64,000 bases of DNA from Vittaforma corneae ATCC 50505 (Eukaryota > Microsporidia > Nosematidae): contig NW_006889840.1 of assembly GCF_000231115.1 (NCBI RefSeq), positions 49,575-113,574 of the forward strand, in the 5' to 3' direction. Each line of letters starts with the position of its first letter. Within the stretch, counting starts at the first letter, position 1. Below the pieces are notes generated by a model. That model did not search any database and was not told the DNA's origin. It saw only the letters and a program-made list of their open reading frames with translations. Shown here one piece after another: positions 37,728 through 48,055 of this stretch. A program made the translations under genes and the position numbers.

Positions 37728-38994
37728 CACGTTCGAGAGGGCATAGAAATATCCTCTTTTAAATTTATTTTTCTGATGAAAAATTTTTAGATATTTAAGT
37801 GTATAATGATTGGAACTAGAAAAGAACAGTGGAAGAGTGCAAAAAATATGGAAGATGTCGCATGCTTTCTCTTCAACAACCACAAAAATTTTTTGCCTAG
37901 CGAATTTTACTGCATGACAGGGCAATGATAGGTTCTGCTGGAGTAGATATCAAAAACTATATCTCGAAAAGATGTGCGTACTAAGCTTTGGAAGGGAATG
38001 GTGCCAGTTGGATGGCGTTGAAATGCTATTTCATGTGCTTGTTTCTTCGGTTGTTTGAATGGTTTTTCGTATTTATTTAGAAAGAATTGCTCAAAGAATT
38101 TAATAACTGTGAAAATTTTGTTAAGAAGTCCATCCAAGAAATATCATAAAATGTTAATATATTTCTAAAAACAAATATTTTAGGGAGGAAATAAAATTGC
38201 TCCAGGCACTTGACTGGCACCTCTTACTTCAAAATCACGGAACTGCTGTTGAATAACTCTCATGAACAAGTACACAATTCTGGCAAACAGAATGGGACAT
38301 CTACAAAATTATATAGCCTAAATAATGGTATTTGCCAACAAAGAAAGTACTGATAAGCTTAATTGGCAGGACTGTCCATCCAAATCTTAGGACTTTTTTA
38401 CTTTTGATAGATATTGACCAGTGAAAAATTTTACAAAATTCACAGAAAATAGAAATGTTTAAGCTTAATAGTCAGCATGACTACTTTTGACAGGATTCAT
38501 CCCCCTAGCACATTTCCACGCTTATAACAGCTCTATGATGTGAAGGATCATCCATTCTCTCGTAGCAACAATCTCATTTCTGCCAATAAAATATCTTCTC
38601 GAATCCACTGGTTGTTATAAGCACATAGCTAAACTGAGTTCAAAATATAAGACTAAGATGGTTAATTAAGCTTGTTATTGCATGCCTCTTAAAGGACTCG
38701 TCTGTAATTTTGAACATATTCTGAATCCTTATCGAATCGGAGCATGAACCCTTTAAAACTGATGACTCGGATTAGTTATTGTCCAGAAGCTAAGACAAGA
38801 AGACTTATTTACTATTCCATCAGTAATGACTAGACTGCCCATTCTGTTATAACCAAAGCACCCCGACCGTTGACTGCATTTTTGAATTTTACAGCTGAAG
38901 CAATATTCTTAGTGCTCATTATTGCAGTCTAAACAAAATTGGCTAAATATTTATCTAAACACTCTTAAATCGCTTATTGATCATCCTGTATTAT
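37728..38994. other. Long intergenic region, about 1.27 kb, with possible 5' extension of the cyclase gene
   Basis: A minus-strand frame at 37907-38137 reads MDGLLNKIFTVIKFFEQFFL and then polar sequence. The cyclase frame stays open back to about 37950, so an earlier start joined by a further frameshift is possible. From 38138 to 38994 I see no ORF, tRNA fold or repeat. It is one of the longest non-coding stretches in the window. Confidence 0.45.
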
Positions 38995-41900
38995 TTATAC
39001 AACCATATCGATTAATTGCCTGAATAGGGGAATTTCTAGCATGTCTCTCTTGCTCCCCACCAACGTTAGCTTTGTTCTTGCCCGCGTAAGTGCTACATTA
39101 AGCCTTTCTCTGCTTTCTATGATTTCACATTTTTCAACAGGATCAAAAATAACAATGATCTCATCACTTTCGCTCCCTTGAAACCTATCAATTGTTGTAA
39201 CAATAACGTCTTTGTTAATATTGGAAATCTCCCGCACCTTCGAGTTGAAATAACATAAAATAGCACAGTTCTTGACTTCTTTAACAGTTTTGAGCACATC
39301 GACCCTGTCTGAATCAAGAAACACAACAGTGCTAAGCCCACCAAAGCCAATTAATCTATTGTCGTAAAACAGCGTGTTGCTAAGCTTCATTATCAAATCC
39401 CCCATTCTATATTGGCGTGTTAATGTCGAGCAATGATCTATCAAAAACTCAAAAAGGCTCAAATTTAGATCACGGCTTTTTTTGCATAGGGGCTTAAGCT
39501 GGAGATGATCGCCAACAATACAGAACCTGTCCGCAATCGATATTGGAATGAGAGACAGGAGCAGATGCATTTGTGATCCTTCATCAATCACACAATAGTC
39601 AAATTTTCTATTTAAATACACTGGATCACCAAATGAGTAACAGGTTCCTGCCACCAAATCTATATCTTTAAAATGTTGTGCTAATTCAGCATAGCTCTTG
39701 AATTTCAAGTCTTCTTTTTTTGCACGATAGCATTTGACTTTTCCGACCTTTTTCAAAATGTTGTGAATTGCAAGGTGAGTATAACAGACAAGTAGTACTT
39801 TCTTTCCGTATGAAATTAAAATTCTAATCAAAAGAGATATCACAGTGCTCTTTCCAGTGCCTGGCATTCCATGTATTATTTTATAGTTTTCACAATTCAG
39901 AGACAAAAACAATGCCTGTCTTTGCTCGTCATTTAATTTTAAAAACTCATCTTTAAATCCCTCGGGAATGGGATATTGGCTGCTTTTGCTGAATCTGCCC
40001 TGATTCTGTGTATTAAAGTATTGGGAGCAATCAAAGGGCGGGGACGTCTCGTTGAAAAGAACTTTTGGTTTTTCATGCAAGCTGCTGGATGTGCTTTGCG
40101 ATGCTTTAACTTCCGAGCTAATCAAATTACTACACGAGTCGTTCTTATACACTCCATCATCCTTGCTGCTATCCCTAGCCTCCTTGTTCCTTTTAGCATT
40201 TGGAACTGATGGTGCATTTTCAAGAACATTGTCATCTGCATTAATATCTATTCCATGTTCTATACTTTGATTGTTATACGGCGTTTTGAATACAAACTCA
40301 TTATACAAATCAGAATCCTGTCTAATATTTTCAATTTCGCTGGAGAATACATCTTCCAAAAACTTTGTTTTCAAGGAATTAGAAATGCTTTGCGAGCACC
40401 TCTTCTGATGCACTGTGCATGTGCTAACTATACTTTCTTTTATAGTCTGAGTTGGCTGGTCTAGCGATTTAATACTTACATGTGGCTTTTTGGTATTATA
40501 TTCACAACAGTTGGTAGAGCTAAAATCACTTTCTAGATCTAAACTGGTAAGCTCGACATTATCGGAGGACGTGGCCATCGCATCAGAATCTATCGAGCAT
40601 GAATCTGCATGTGATTTAATGCTCATCTCGCACTTTACTTCAAGTCCATGCTCCTGTCCAGGTAGCAAAAATGAATCAATACCCTGGCCTTTGCAATCTT
40701 TTCTCAAAAACTTGGGAAAGGCTATTTGAACCAGTGACCAGCGCATAAATGTAAGAAAATTGGTATCGTCATCAAGGCAAACTAGCATATTCTTTTCTAA
40801 ATTAATGTTTTCTCTCAGAATTATGACGATATGATCGTTTTCATAAGCCTCAACCAAGCCCAAAGTTATAAAGTTGTGATTCACAGTGTAAAGATATACA
40901 AATTCGTTCAAAAGCAACCTTTCCGACACTTTCAAGCACAGCCTCTCTTGGTTCTGTGATGTTTTATTGGCCTTAAAAAATGACTTTTCTCTACAGGCTT
41001 CTAGTTCTATTGCCTCTAATTGCTTCCTGAGAAAATGCGAAGATGGAAGCAATTTTATTTTGTTTAAAATTGCACATGGATATGTTTCTGGGCAGTCACA
41101 ATTTGATAGGCATTTATTAGTTGCTATATCGTTCCTAAGTTTTAATAAATGTACAATTTCTTCGTGTTGTAAATCAATATCAACAAAATCGCCTGATTTT
41201 ACATAGTACAGCAGTGGTGTGTAGGTGTTGGTCCTCAACTTTGCATCACTCATACTGTTCTGGTGGTCATGGGCACTGCGCCTATTCTTCATATCAGTCT
41301 CCATCATTAATAATGAATATAGTATGGCTTGTGAGCGGTGTTCTAAACTCAGAAACTTCCCTGTTTTAATTTCAATGACAAAGTTAGAATCCAAACAGTC
41401 AATGCTTCCCTTCAGTCCATAGACAGTTGAAAAAACTTTGTGCTCAACTTTTTCAACCTGGAAATTTCTATCCAGAAACCTGATGATGTTTTTAATATTC
41501 TTGAGAATTTCATTCAAGGCTTCTTTATCAGAAATATTGCAAGAATACAACAATATAAGATTGTCCATGATGATAGATTTTGCTGTGCTTACAAGAAATG
41601 TCAAAGTGGCCTTCTTCTCAATCAGAGCCATTTGAATTAGCTTGTGAATTAATATTCCAAGCACAAGGCTAGGATGAGCAAATTCAAATGACAAATCAGA
41701 AACCAAAGTTTGGAGAAGGGGAATGTTGATACACTTCAATGCTGCACAAAGTGACGTTACTGTCAGAAGATCGTCTTCGATTAATATTGTGTTCCTTGTG
41801 CTATTTACATAAAATACCGTTTTATCTAAAGTAAAATTTCCATCAATTTGATCTGAAGAATCAAGTATGAAGTCGTCGCAGCTAAATGACTCTGCATTCT

Positions 41901-42240
41901 CCTCAGCTCCTGTGCAACACAGACAAGGTGCGACAGTCACTTTCTGCCCAATCTGAAATTTAGACTCAGCAAAAATGCCAGAAACAATGGCTATTTGACT
42001 TGGGCCATATAAAATTTTTCTTCCCTGGCTGTCCAATTCAATTTTTTCTATTGTGAATTTGTTTTGAGGTTCCTTGGTATATTGCTGGTTGGCTGAGCTG
42101 TGAAAGAGTGGTGCATCATTCCAAAAGGATATTGCCTCATTCTTGTGTTGCGAAGTGTCTGTGATTCTAAATTTCTGAGTTTTCTGCGAGCCCGCCCAGT
42201 TTACTTCATTGATTGAGGTTTCTCTGTTAGAATGTGGCAT
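38995..42240 (-). CDS. DNA2: Dna2 nuclease-helicase
   Basis: The 1081-residue protein starts at 42240 (MPHSNRETS), directly after CCC. N-terminal OB-like and nuclease domain: cysteine pair region (APCLCCTGAEENAE), HPSLVLGILIHKLIQMAL helix, the RecB-type nuclease signature GLKGSIDCLDSNFVIEIKTG with HRSQAILYSLLM, and Fe-S cysteines (CLSNCDCPETYPC). Helicase domain: Walker A IHGMPGTGKST, YTHLAIHNILKK, the DE-box CVIDEGSQMHLLLSLIPI, RQYRMGDLIMKL, and the C-terminal motif SESDEIIVIFD with RERLNVALTRARTKLTLVG. The two-domain order is diagnostic of Dna2 (flap processing and end resection). An acidic Ser-rich linker (about residues 540-720) separates them. Confidence 0.9.
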   Translation of the reverse strand: MPHSNRETSINEVNWAGSQKTQKFRITDTSQHKNEAISFWNDAPLFHSSANQQYTKEPQNKFTIEKIELDSQGRKILYGPSQIAIVSGIFAESKFQIGQKVTVAPCLCCTGAEENAESFSCDDFILDSSDQIDGNFTLDKTVFYVNSTRNTILIEDDLLTVTSLCAALKCINIPLLQTLVSDLSFEFAHPSLVLGILIHKLIQMALIEKKATLTFLVSTAKSIIMDNLILLYSCNISDKEALNEILKNIKNIIRFLDRNFQVEKVEHKVFSTVYGLKGSIDCLDSNFVIEIKTGKFLSLEHRSQAILYSLLMMETDMKNRRSAHDHQNSMSDAKLRTNTYTPLLYYVKSGDFVDIDLQHEEIVHLLKLRNDIATNKCLSNCDCPETYPCAILNKIKLLPSSHFLRKQLEAIELEACREKSFFKANKTSQNQERLCLKVSERLLLNEFVYLYTVNHNFITLGLVEAYENDHIVIILRENINLEKNMLVCLDDDTNFLTFMRWSLVQIAFPKFLRKDCKGQGIDSFLLPGQEHGLEVKCEMSIKSHADSCSIDSDAMATSSDNVELTSLDLESDFSSTNCCEYNTKKPHVSIKSLDQPTQTIKESIVSTCTVHQKRCSQSISNSLKTKFLEDVFSSEIENIRQDSDLYNEFVFKTPYNNQSIEHGIDINADDNVLENAPSVPNAKRNKEARDSSKDDGVYKNDSCSNLISSEVKASQSTSSSLHEKPKVLFNETSPPFDCSQYFNTQNQGRFSKSSQYPIPEGFKDEFLKLNDEQRQALFLSLNCENYKIIHGMPGTGKSTVISLLIRILISYGKKVLLVCYTHLAIHNILKKVGKVKCYRAKKEDLKFKSYAELAQHFKDIDLVAGTCYSFGDPVYLNRKFDYCVIDEGSQMHLLLSLIPISIADRFCIVGDHLQLKPLCKKSRDLNLSLFEFLIDHCSTLTRQYRMGDLIMKLSNTLFYDNRLIGFGGLSTVVFLDSDRVDVLKTVKEVKNCAILCYFNSKVREISNINKDVIVTTIDRFQGSESDEIIVIFDPVEKCEIIESRERLNVALTRARTKLTLVGSKRDMLEIPLFRQLIDMVV

Positions 42241-42608
42241 GGGTTTCAAAGCTATCAAAATCAAATATAGAAAAGACCAGTAGCAATACAAATAGAAGTC
42301 AGCTGCAGTTTATAACCAAGGGGTAGTTGAAAGGAAATCAATATAAAACTATGATCAGAACTGGCAAGACATAATAGTAAGTTGACTAGTGTTAAAGTAG
42401 AGGTAAATGGCATGTTGTTTCCGAAATCTTCTGCATTTTGTGAAGTCTGCTTTATTTATTTAAACTAAATGTTATGAATAGGCTGTTACCAATTAAGCAT
42501 ACGTGCCAATCTCTTCTGCACTAAATATTTATGTTGTTCCCATACACTTTGGAGTAGTTGTAATATAAAAATGTTGGGCTTGGTGTGGATAGTCTTTAAT
42601 TTAAACCT
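42241..42608. other. Intergenic, about 370 bases, nothing recognised
   Basis: Spacer between two minus-strand genes (Dna2 and the Mrc1-like protein); A+T-rich, no ORF or RNA gene seen. Confidence 0.5.
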
Positions 42609-43448
42609 TTATTGCATTTTTGAATGGCTTTTCTCTATAAAGCCTGTGTTTTTAGTCTCCTCCTTTCTGGTGAGCTTTTGAATGACTGCATCGGCATTAT
42701 TAAAAACATTGCTTGGATCAATTTTAACCTTCCTGTTCAAATTAGCTGATGTAAACAGCGAGACATCTTCAATGTTAGAGGGGTCGTCTACCACTTCGTT
42801 TTGGTCAAACTTAAACTCCTCAATCTCGGGAAATTCATCGTTTGATTCAAATTCCAGTAGCTCAAACTCATGTGATACTTTGGCCCTGTCCTTCCTTACG
42901 AATTTTTCTTTTAATTTCCTTAATACTTTTTCATCGTTTTCTCGTTGCTCATTCAAAAAGTGATCAAGCTTAATTTTGTTGTCAACGGTATTGTCAATTA
43001 TCTCACTCAAGTCCTGGTCTTTTGACTCCTCTTCATTTTCATCACCCGAGTATTCAGCTTCAAGATCCAGGTAATCGCAAAGCCTTGTCCTGGCAGGCTG
43101 CTGTTCTTTCTGGTACTTATCTTCATATATTTCAGACAATTCAGATGCAATGCTTATGACCTTGTCGTCAAGTGGGTCTTCGTTGTTTGATAGACTTGCA
43201 TTTTCTATACTTTCGTTCTCTGCACTTTCCGAAATCAAGTTCTCAAAATTTTCCTCTCCAAGAGCATTTGAGCTATCGAAAAAAAGAATCTCAACGCCTG
43301 GTGTTTCTTTCTTTAAAATCTTGCTTCTAACTTTTTGTTGAACAAAAGCTATTTCTAGCTCTTTATAGACTTCTTCTCTTTTGTCTTCGTATCGTTTTAG
43401 TGCTTCTTTCAATTGCTCGTTTTCCAAATACTCATACTCTGTGCTCAT
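42609..43448 (-). CDS. Acidic Mrc1/claspin-like protein, tentative
   Basis: The 279-residue protein is very acidic with a coiled N-terminus. The stretch RLCDYLDLEAEYSGDENEEE is close to the claspin/Mrc1 element (AYLDLEAEVSGSDEE type), followed by further DE-rich sequence (DLSEIIDN) and basic-helical blocks. It is much shorter than claspin (1339) or Mrc1 (1096). If the call is right, it would mediate the replication checkpoint and fork speed. Its neighbour is Dna2 on the same strand, a factor of the same process. The call rests on one short motif and on composition, so a generic acidic nuclear protein is the alternative. Confidence 0.4.
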   Translation of the reverse strand: MSTEYEYLENEQLKEALKRYEDKREEVYKELEIAFVQQKVRSKILKKETPGVEILFFDSSNALGEENFENLISESAENESIENASLSNNEDPLDDKVISIASELSEIYEDKYQKEQQPARTRLCDYLDLEAEYSGDENEEESKDQDLSEIIDNTVDNKIKLDHFLNEQRENDEKVLRKLKEKFVRKDRAKVSHEFELLEFESNDEFPEIEEFKFDQNEVVDDPSNIEDVSLFTSANLNRKVKIDPSNVFNNADAVIQKLTRKEETKNTGFIEKSHSKMQ

Positions 43449-43714
43449 TAGTTCTAGAAGGATACTGTGCCAGCATTTCTATAACTACAGCCATTTGTGA
43501 AATCACTTACACGTCTTTAACTCATGAAAAGGCCCTGTTGCTAAGCCAGTACGTTTTGCCTTTGAATACACTTGTTAACTAAGAGCCCAACGGATTTTCA
43601 ACGATTAATATACATCTATGGAAATAAAATGTGTTTTATGAAATATTAATCCATACAATAAGCTCTTTACTGACTGAAGTGCTATTTTGAATCAACTTGT
43701 TTCTTCACCCAAAA

Positions 43715-45811
43715 ATGGAGAATCTAGCAGTTAAAAATTTAGTAAATGCTGTTTCTGAATTCCTAGACAACAGACAAGAGAGCAGGTACAGGCCCATGGA
43801 CATATTGTCATTGAGTATCAACTGCATATCCCACAAGAAGGAGTCCATTTCCCAGTTCAAAGTGATATTGTCCAAAAAATTTGAGGAAGAGCTGGACATA
43901 ATCCAGAAAAGGCTTGATGTGTACAAAAACCTTACCTTCAACATTGATAGCACATCGGATTTTGTTAATATGATTTCACAGGTCTATCAATCATCCGAGA
44001 ACCCTGCCGTTAATTTAGTTGATGATGCTGTTTGTCTTCATGGCACCTGTCTTTTAAGCATAAAGAGTGTTAAGGCCTTCAGAAACATCATAGAATCTAA
44101 TATAAAAGAAATGAAGCTTCTCTCCAACTGTCTTTTGCCTTTGACAGACAAAGTATATTTTCTGGATCAGAAAATTGATTATTTTGAGTATATTTTTAAG
44201 AAAATGCTATTTAAGGTGTTGAAAAGAAACTTAGAAGCTGTAAAGCTACTGTTCAAATACTGTCTACTGATCTGTAAAAGAGTCTCTGATGTGCCTTTGA
44301 TAGAGCCTTTTTTAGATGATCTAAAATATTTATTTAATATTTTAAAGAAATTTGGAATCAAAAAGAATATTTTGAAGAGTTCAAAGCCATTATTGATTGA
44401 GCAGGATATTTCTCTTCTTTCCAGTAATAGAAACGATTTTAATATGGTTTCAAACTATTTTGAATCCCAAAAATGTGTGTTCTCTGTAAAATTTGCAAAA
44501 AGAATTGAAAAAGGTGTGCTTTATACTTTATATTCTGATATGAGCGATGCCTTAATAGCTAAAAACTTAAAATGTCTGGACAGATGCCGTTCAATATACT
44601 CAATATTTCAAAAAGCAGGATTAAAGAGTAAGCTTATGAATGCCTTTTCCCTACTCTTACCCCAGAGATTAAGCGCCAAATTATTTACTAGCCTAGTTGA
44701 CCTGTTTAAGTTAATCGAGGACATTTTAGAAAATTTTAACGATAAAAGCTTTGAAGATTGCTATTTGACATACTTTGTACACATTCTGGAATCACTTCCC
44801 AATTGTGCAGAGATTGCTGACTATGTTGATGACGTTATGAAAAGCAATATTTCTAATGTAGTAAATGACAAGGTTTCTGATTTGATCATTGATATTACAG
44901 GAAAATCCGGAAACCCAGAAACTTTTTTGGCTGAACTACAGAAAAGGCTTGCAATTAGATTGCTAGGTTATAGACGTGGAATTATAAACAGCACATCACC
45001 AACAAACATCGCACAGGCTTTTATTGAGAGAGAGCTGGTGTTTTTAAGGAAATTCAAAAAAATGCACTCAGAAAACATGACAAAGATGATAGGCGATGTG
45101 CAAGCGTTCATAAATCAGAAAAGTGCAAATGCCCACAGCTTTCTACTCATGACTATGTGTAAATGGCCTATGTTTAAAATTGAGGATGTTAACATTTCCC
45201 CAGACTGCCCAATTTCAAAGTATAAATCCGATGTTTTTGATATGTTGAAAGCTGATAGAAAAACAGTAAGTTGGGTTGACACACTGTCCACAGTTTCAAT
45301 CTCTATATTCGATAAAGTCATAACGCTATCGCTTTTTCAATATTCTATCATATTGAAGTTGATTGAAAATGGATCTAAAATAGACAGTGCAGTGTATGAT
45401 CAAATTTTTAATATGAAGCCCAAATTCTGTACATATTACTTAAAAGAAGGTGATTTTTTTGTTTCCAAGACATACAAGCCACAGATTGACTATCTTCTTG
45501 ATGATCTTATTGTTATGCAAAATGATCTATACATTTTAAATCCATTTTTTACGAAATTAAACTATACTGGATTTGAACCTGAGTTCCAGTCGCCAATCTC
45601 GATAGAAAACGACGATGCTTCATACAATCACCAGGCATACAATGAAGCAAGGATTGCAAGACTCTTGAAAAGACACAAAAGCAGCAGTTTGACTGATTTA
45701 TTATCAAATATTGATGATGTCACAGAAGACGATCTTAGAAAGGCTCTTGCAAGGCTTCAAGAGAAAGAAGTAGTGGAAGTTGTAGGTCAGAATGTCAAGT
45801 ATTGTCCATGA
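43715..45811 (+). CDS. Cullin-family scaffold protein
   Basis: The 698-residue protein starts at 43715 after CCCAAAA. The N-terminal part is built of cullin-repeat helices (LKYLFNILKKFGI). The cullin-homology core begins about residue 410: FLAELQKRLAIRLLGYRRGI, FLRKFKKMHSENMTKMIGDVQAF (compare KLE.MfkD...S) and MCKWPMFKIEDVNI (WP motif). The winged-helix end ARIARLLKRHKSSSLTDLL resembles the NEDD8 site segment (IVRIMKxRK), with lysine in RLLK. This suggests a cullin 1/3/4-type ubiquitin ligase scaffold, though an APC2-like protein remains possible. Gene intact. Confidence 0.78.
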   Translation: MENLAVKNLVNAVSEFLDNRQESRYRPMDILSLSINCISHKKESISQFKVILSKKFEEELDIIQKRLDVYKNLTFNIDSTSDFVNMISQVYQSSENPAVNLVDDAVCLHGTCLLSIKSVKAFRNIIESNIKEMKLLSNCLLPLTDKVYFLDQKIDYFEYIFKKMLFKVLKRNLEAVKLLFKYCLLICKRVSDVPLIEPFLDDLKYLFNILKKFGIKKNILKSSKPLLIEQDISLLSSNRNDFNMVSNYFESQKCVFSVKFAKRIEKGVLYTLYSDMSDALIAKNLKCLDRCRSIYSIFQKAGLKSKLMNAFSLLLPQRLSAKLFTSLVDLFKLIEDILENFNDKSFEDCYLTYFVHILESLPNCAEIADYVDDVMKSNISNVVNDKVSDLIIDITGKSGNPETFLAELQKRLAIRLLGYRRGIINSTSPTNIAQAFIERELVFLRKFKKMHSENMTKMIGDVQAFINQKSANAHSFLLMTMCKWPMFKIEDVNISPDCPISKYKSDVFDMLKADRKTVSWVDTLSTVSISIFDKVITLSLFQYSIILKLIENGSKIDSAVYDQIFNMKPKFCTYYLKEGDFFVSKTYKPQIDYLLDDLIVMQNDLYILNPFFTKLNYTGFEPEFQSPISIENDDASYNHQAYNEARIARLLKRHKSSSLTDLLSNIDDVTEDDLRKALARLQEKEVVEVVGQNVKYCP

Positions 45812-45962
45812 ATATTAATGTGCTTTAATCAAGTGTTGCTAGGTCTTCATATCGCCTTGCTTAAGAGCTCCGACAATGATTTTAATATTAAATGATTGAC
45901 TTGTATTGAAGTTTTACTATAGGCGGTTTGTCTTTTTATACACTTCAAAAAAGCAAAACCAA

Positions 45963-46034
45963 TGACCGCAGCCCGATTCGAACGGACGACCTTCTGGACT
46001 GGAATCAGAAGCGCTACCACTGCGCCATGCGGTC
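45963..46034 (-). tRNA. trnW: tRNA-Trp (CCA)
   Basis: A full cloverleaf folds on the minus strand: acceptor GACCGCA/TGCGGTC (7 perfect pairs), D arm GCGC/GCGC with a loop AGTGGTA, anticodon arm TCTGA/CCAGA with loop TTCCAGT (anticodon CCA), variable AGGTC, T arm GTCCG/CGGGC with loop TTCGAAT, discriminator A. No intron. The sequence is close to animal tRNA-Trp. Two oddities: position 31 A faces 39 C (mismatch) and position 32 is T, where many tRNA-Trp have C. Both positions sit in the loop modified by the Trm7/Trm732 pathway. Confidence 0.93.
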
Positions 46035-46274
46035 TTTCCATGTGAATTTTATAGCTATTTGATATGCACTTGAATAAGATCGTTGAAAGACATGTGCTTG
46101 ACTGATCTTACCAATACTTTGTGTAGAAATCTTAAATGGACCTTGTGTGGACTTTTTTAGTTTAGAATTCGTTACAATACAAAAAGCCATGTGCCTACTG
46201 TCTTGCAATAAGCTACGGTTGAGTATACCGTTTATTTGTATATCTTTTAGCTTATTTTTCGAATATTCCCCACC

Positions 46275-47063
46275 ATGGTTAAACCAGCTGTGCCATGTGC
46301 CGACACGGAATGGCTGAAAAACATTTCGAAAACTAGCGGAATTTCATATGAAAAACTCTACGATCTGTATTATAAGTGTGGGTTTAGTAAAGAAAGATTA
46401 GTGCACAGTTTGGAAACAGAGCCAACACAGTCTTCAGAAAATGTGGTGCCTAAAATTGTTGTATTCTTGAATGGAATGCTTGTAAAGAATGTATTTTACG
46501 ACTTTGAAAATCCAAAAAACAGATGTTTGTTGAAGATGCTTGAACAAAATGAATTTGACAGGGACATTTTTGAACTAGCCTTTGGAAATGCAGGGAAGTA
46601 TGCCGACTTAATCATCGAAAGAAGAAATGAGGATTATACTGGCTCAATGGACATGACAGATCTAAAAAGAAACATTGAAAAGTCTACCGAATGTGAAATT
46701 AATAAAAAAAGAAAGGTTAAGAATGGGAAAGTTGACAGAATGACAGGTTATAATCTGTACTGTGGCCAGTTGGCACAGTCCAGCCCCGCCAATACCGATG
46801 ACGTGAGCGATGTGCCTGAGAAAATAATGATAGGTGAAAATTCAAGTGTAAAATTCAAGGCTATTTTTAGAAACAGAGAATCCATTGTGCTTGTTGATCC
46901 CGTTCTTAGAATTGTGGACATAACCACATTCTTTTTCGCACATTTTAAATTAAAAATATGCATTGTTACTCTAGCAGGCGCAATTCTCGATGAAAGTGAG
47001 TCTGTGCTGATTCTTAAAAACAGCATGGTGGAAATTCAAGAACACACAACACATGCAAGCTAA
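46275..47063 (+). CDS. Shp1/p47-like Cdc48 adaptor (UBA-like, SEP, UBX)
   Basis: The 262-residue protein starts at 46275, two bases after CCCC/ACC. The N-terminal 45 residues resemble a UBA-like helix bundle (YEKLYDLYYKCGFSKERLVH). A SEP domain follows (KIVVFLNGMLVKNVFYDFEN, then NEFDRDIFELAF, compare LWKNGF.vdDGelR.ydDP...f). The C-terminal 70 residues fit a UBX fold (SVKFKAIFRNRESIVLVDPV, VDITTFFFAHF). This UBA-SEP-UBX order is that of Shp1/p47, which directs Cdc48/p97 to membrane fusion and degradation substrates. The family is usually 370-420 residues. The UBX core is divergent (no clear FPR loop). Confidence 0.65.
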   Translation: MVKPAVPCADTEWLKNISKTSGISYEKLYDLYYKCGFSKERLVHSLETEPTQSSENVVPKIVVFLNGMLVKNVFYDFENPKNRCLLKMLEQNEFDRDIFELAFGNAGKYADLIIERRNEDYTGSMDMTDLKRNIEKSTECEINKKRKVKNGKVDRMTGYNLYCGQLAQSSPANTDDVSDVPEKIMIGENSSVKFKAIFRNRESIVLVDPVLRIVDITTFFFAHFKLKICIVTLAGAILDESESVLILKNSMVEIQEHTTHAS

Positions 47064-47168
47064 AAACAGTTAAGGTAGTTGACAATTGTTCACAAATAAA
47101 GTTCCTGTCAGGCAAAATTTATTGGGGTTCTCAACTGTAAACTTGAAGGGATGACCCAGAACATACTA

Positions 47169-47786
47169 TTAATTCTGAACCGCCTTTTCGCATCGTTCTT
47201 GAATTTCTTGGTCTAAAATAAAATCCACGTTCTTTGATTTAGCTTTGATTTCTGCCATGATCTTTTTATTGTACTTTAAACCCAGACAAATGATTGAGTC
47301 CTGTTCGAATGCAGCCAGAACAGCCTCCATTAAGTACTGGGTCAAATCCACAATGCAGAATATCTTGTTTAATCTTAAAAGAATGTACTCCCATTGAATG
47401 CCTGTGTTTGGATTCTGCTTTTCAACTAAAAACTTAACGGCCAGTGCACTTTGATACAAATTTACACAGTTAAAATCAAACTTGAGAAACTCGAGAATTT
47501 CTGCTTCAAACTCTAAAATCCTATCTAAATAGAATCTGTTTGAAAATTCCCCTACTTTGTGTATTATTCTGTTCAAATATCCGTGTATGTCTTCAAACTT
47601 GCAGGCCAAAAATATGCACGTTTGGGATTTAAAGCAGCAGGCATCAAACAGTGAGAGTGCATTTACAAACTCGTTGTTCTTGAAATACTCCTGCAGTCTG
47701 CAGTTTAATTGAAGTGATGTACTGCGTACCTTCAATGGAAAATTCATTCTCGTAGTCCAGTTGAGAATCAAATTTTGAGTGAGCAT
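47169..47786 (-). CDS. Cyclin-fold protein (cyclin C/H type)
   Basis: The 205-residue protein starts at 47786 (MLTQNLILNW), two bases after CCCTGA. A cyclin box is visible: CIFLACKFEDIHGYLNRIIH (the alpha3-like LACK(v/f)EE element of transcriptional cyclins), then ILEFEAEILEFLKFDFN (compare E..LL..L.F.L), and a second set of helices (YLMEAVLAAFEQDSIICLGL). The lack of a long N-terminus and the LACKFED motif favour cyclin H (TFIIH/CAK) or cyclin C (Mediator). Choosing between them would need a tree. Intact gene. Confidence 0.55.
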   Translation of the reverse strand: MLTQNLILNWTTRMNFPLKVRSTSLQLNCRLQEYFKNNEFVNALSLFDACCFKSQTCIFLACKFEDIHGYLNRIIHKVGEFSNRFYLDRILEFEAEILEFLKFDFNCVNLYQSALAVKFLVEKQNPNTGIQWEYILLRLNKIFCIVDLTQYLMEAVLAAFEQDSIICLGLKYNKKIMAEIKAKSKNVDFILDQEIQERCEKAVQN

Positions 47787-48055
47787 TCAGGGTTAAAAAT
47801 ATTACCAGAGTATTTGAAGTGAAGTTCGGCTGTTTAGCCAAACACATGGTTAAAACAGTGCAATAGGGCTTTGTCAATCCAACACGTTAACGATATTGAG
47901 CACTTGAGTATAAAAATACACAACGGTTTTTACTATGGTGCAAATAGAACTACTTGCAAATATTGCATGCCTGCCGGCTAAGAGCGTTACCTTGTTAATA
48001 TGAAAATATCCAGAAAAAATAAATAGCAACGCATTATTGGAAATAACATTTCTGT

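Noticed and set aside
38752..38823. 23-codon ORF after a CCC run in the long gap
   Set aside because: Too short, and no similarity to known very small proteins such as RPL41.
47644..47877. Minus-strand 77-codon ORF overlapping the cyclin start
   Set aside because: The cyclin frame has its own ATG with CCC two bases upstream; this frame has no cyclin-like sequence.
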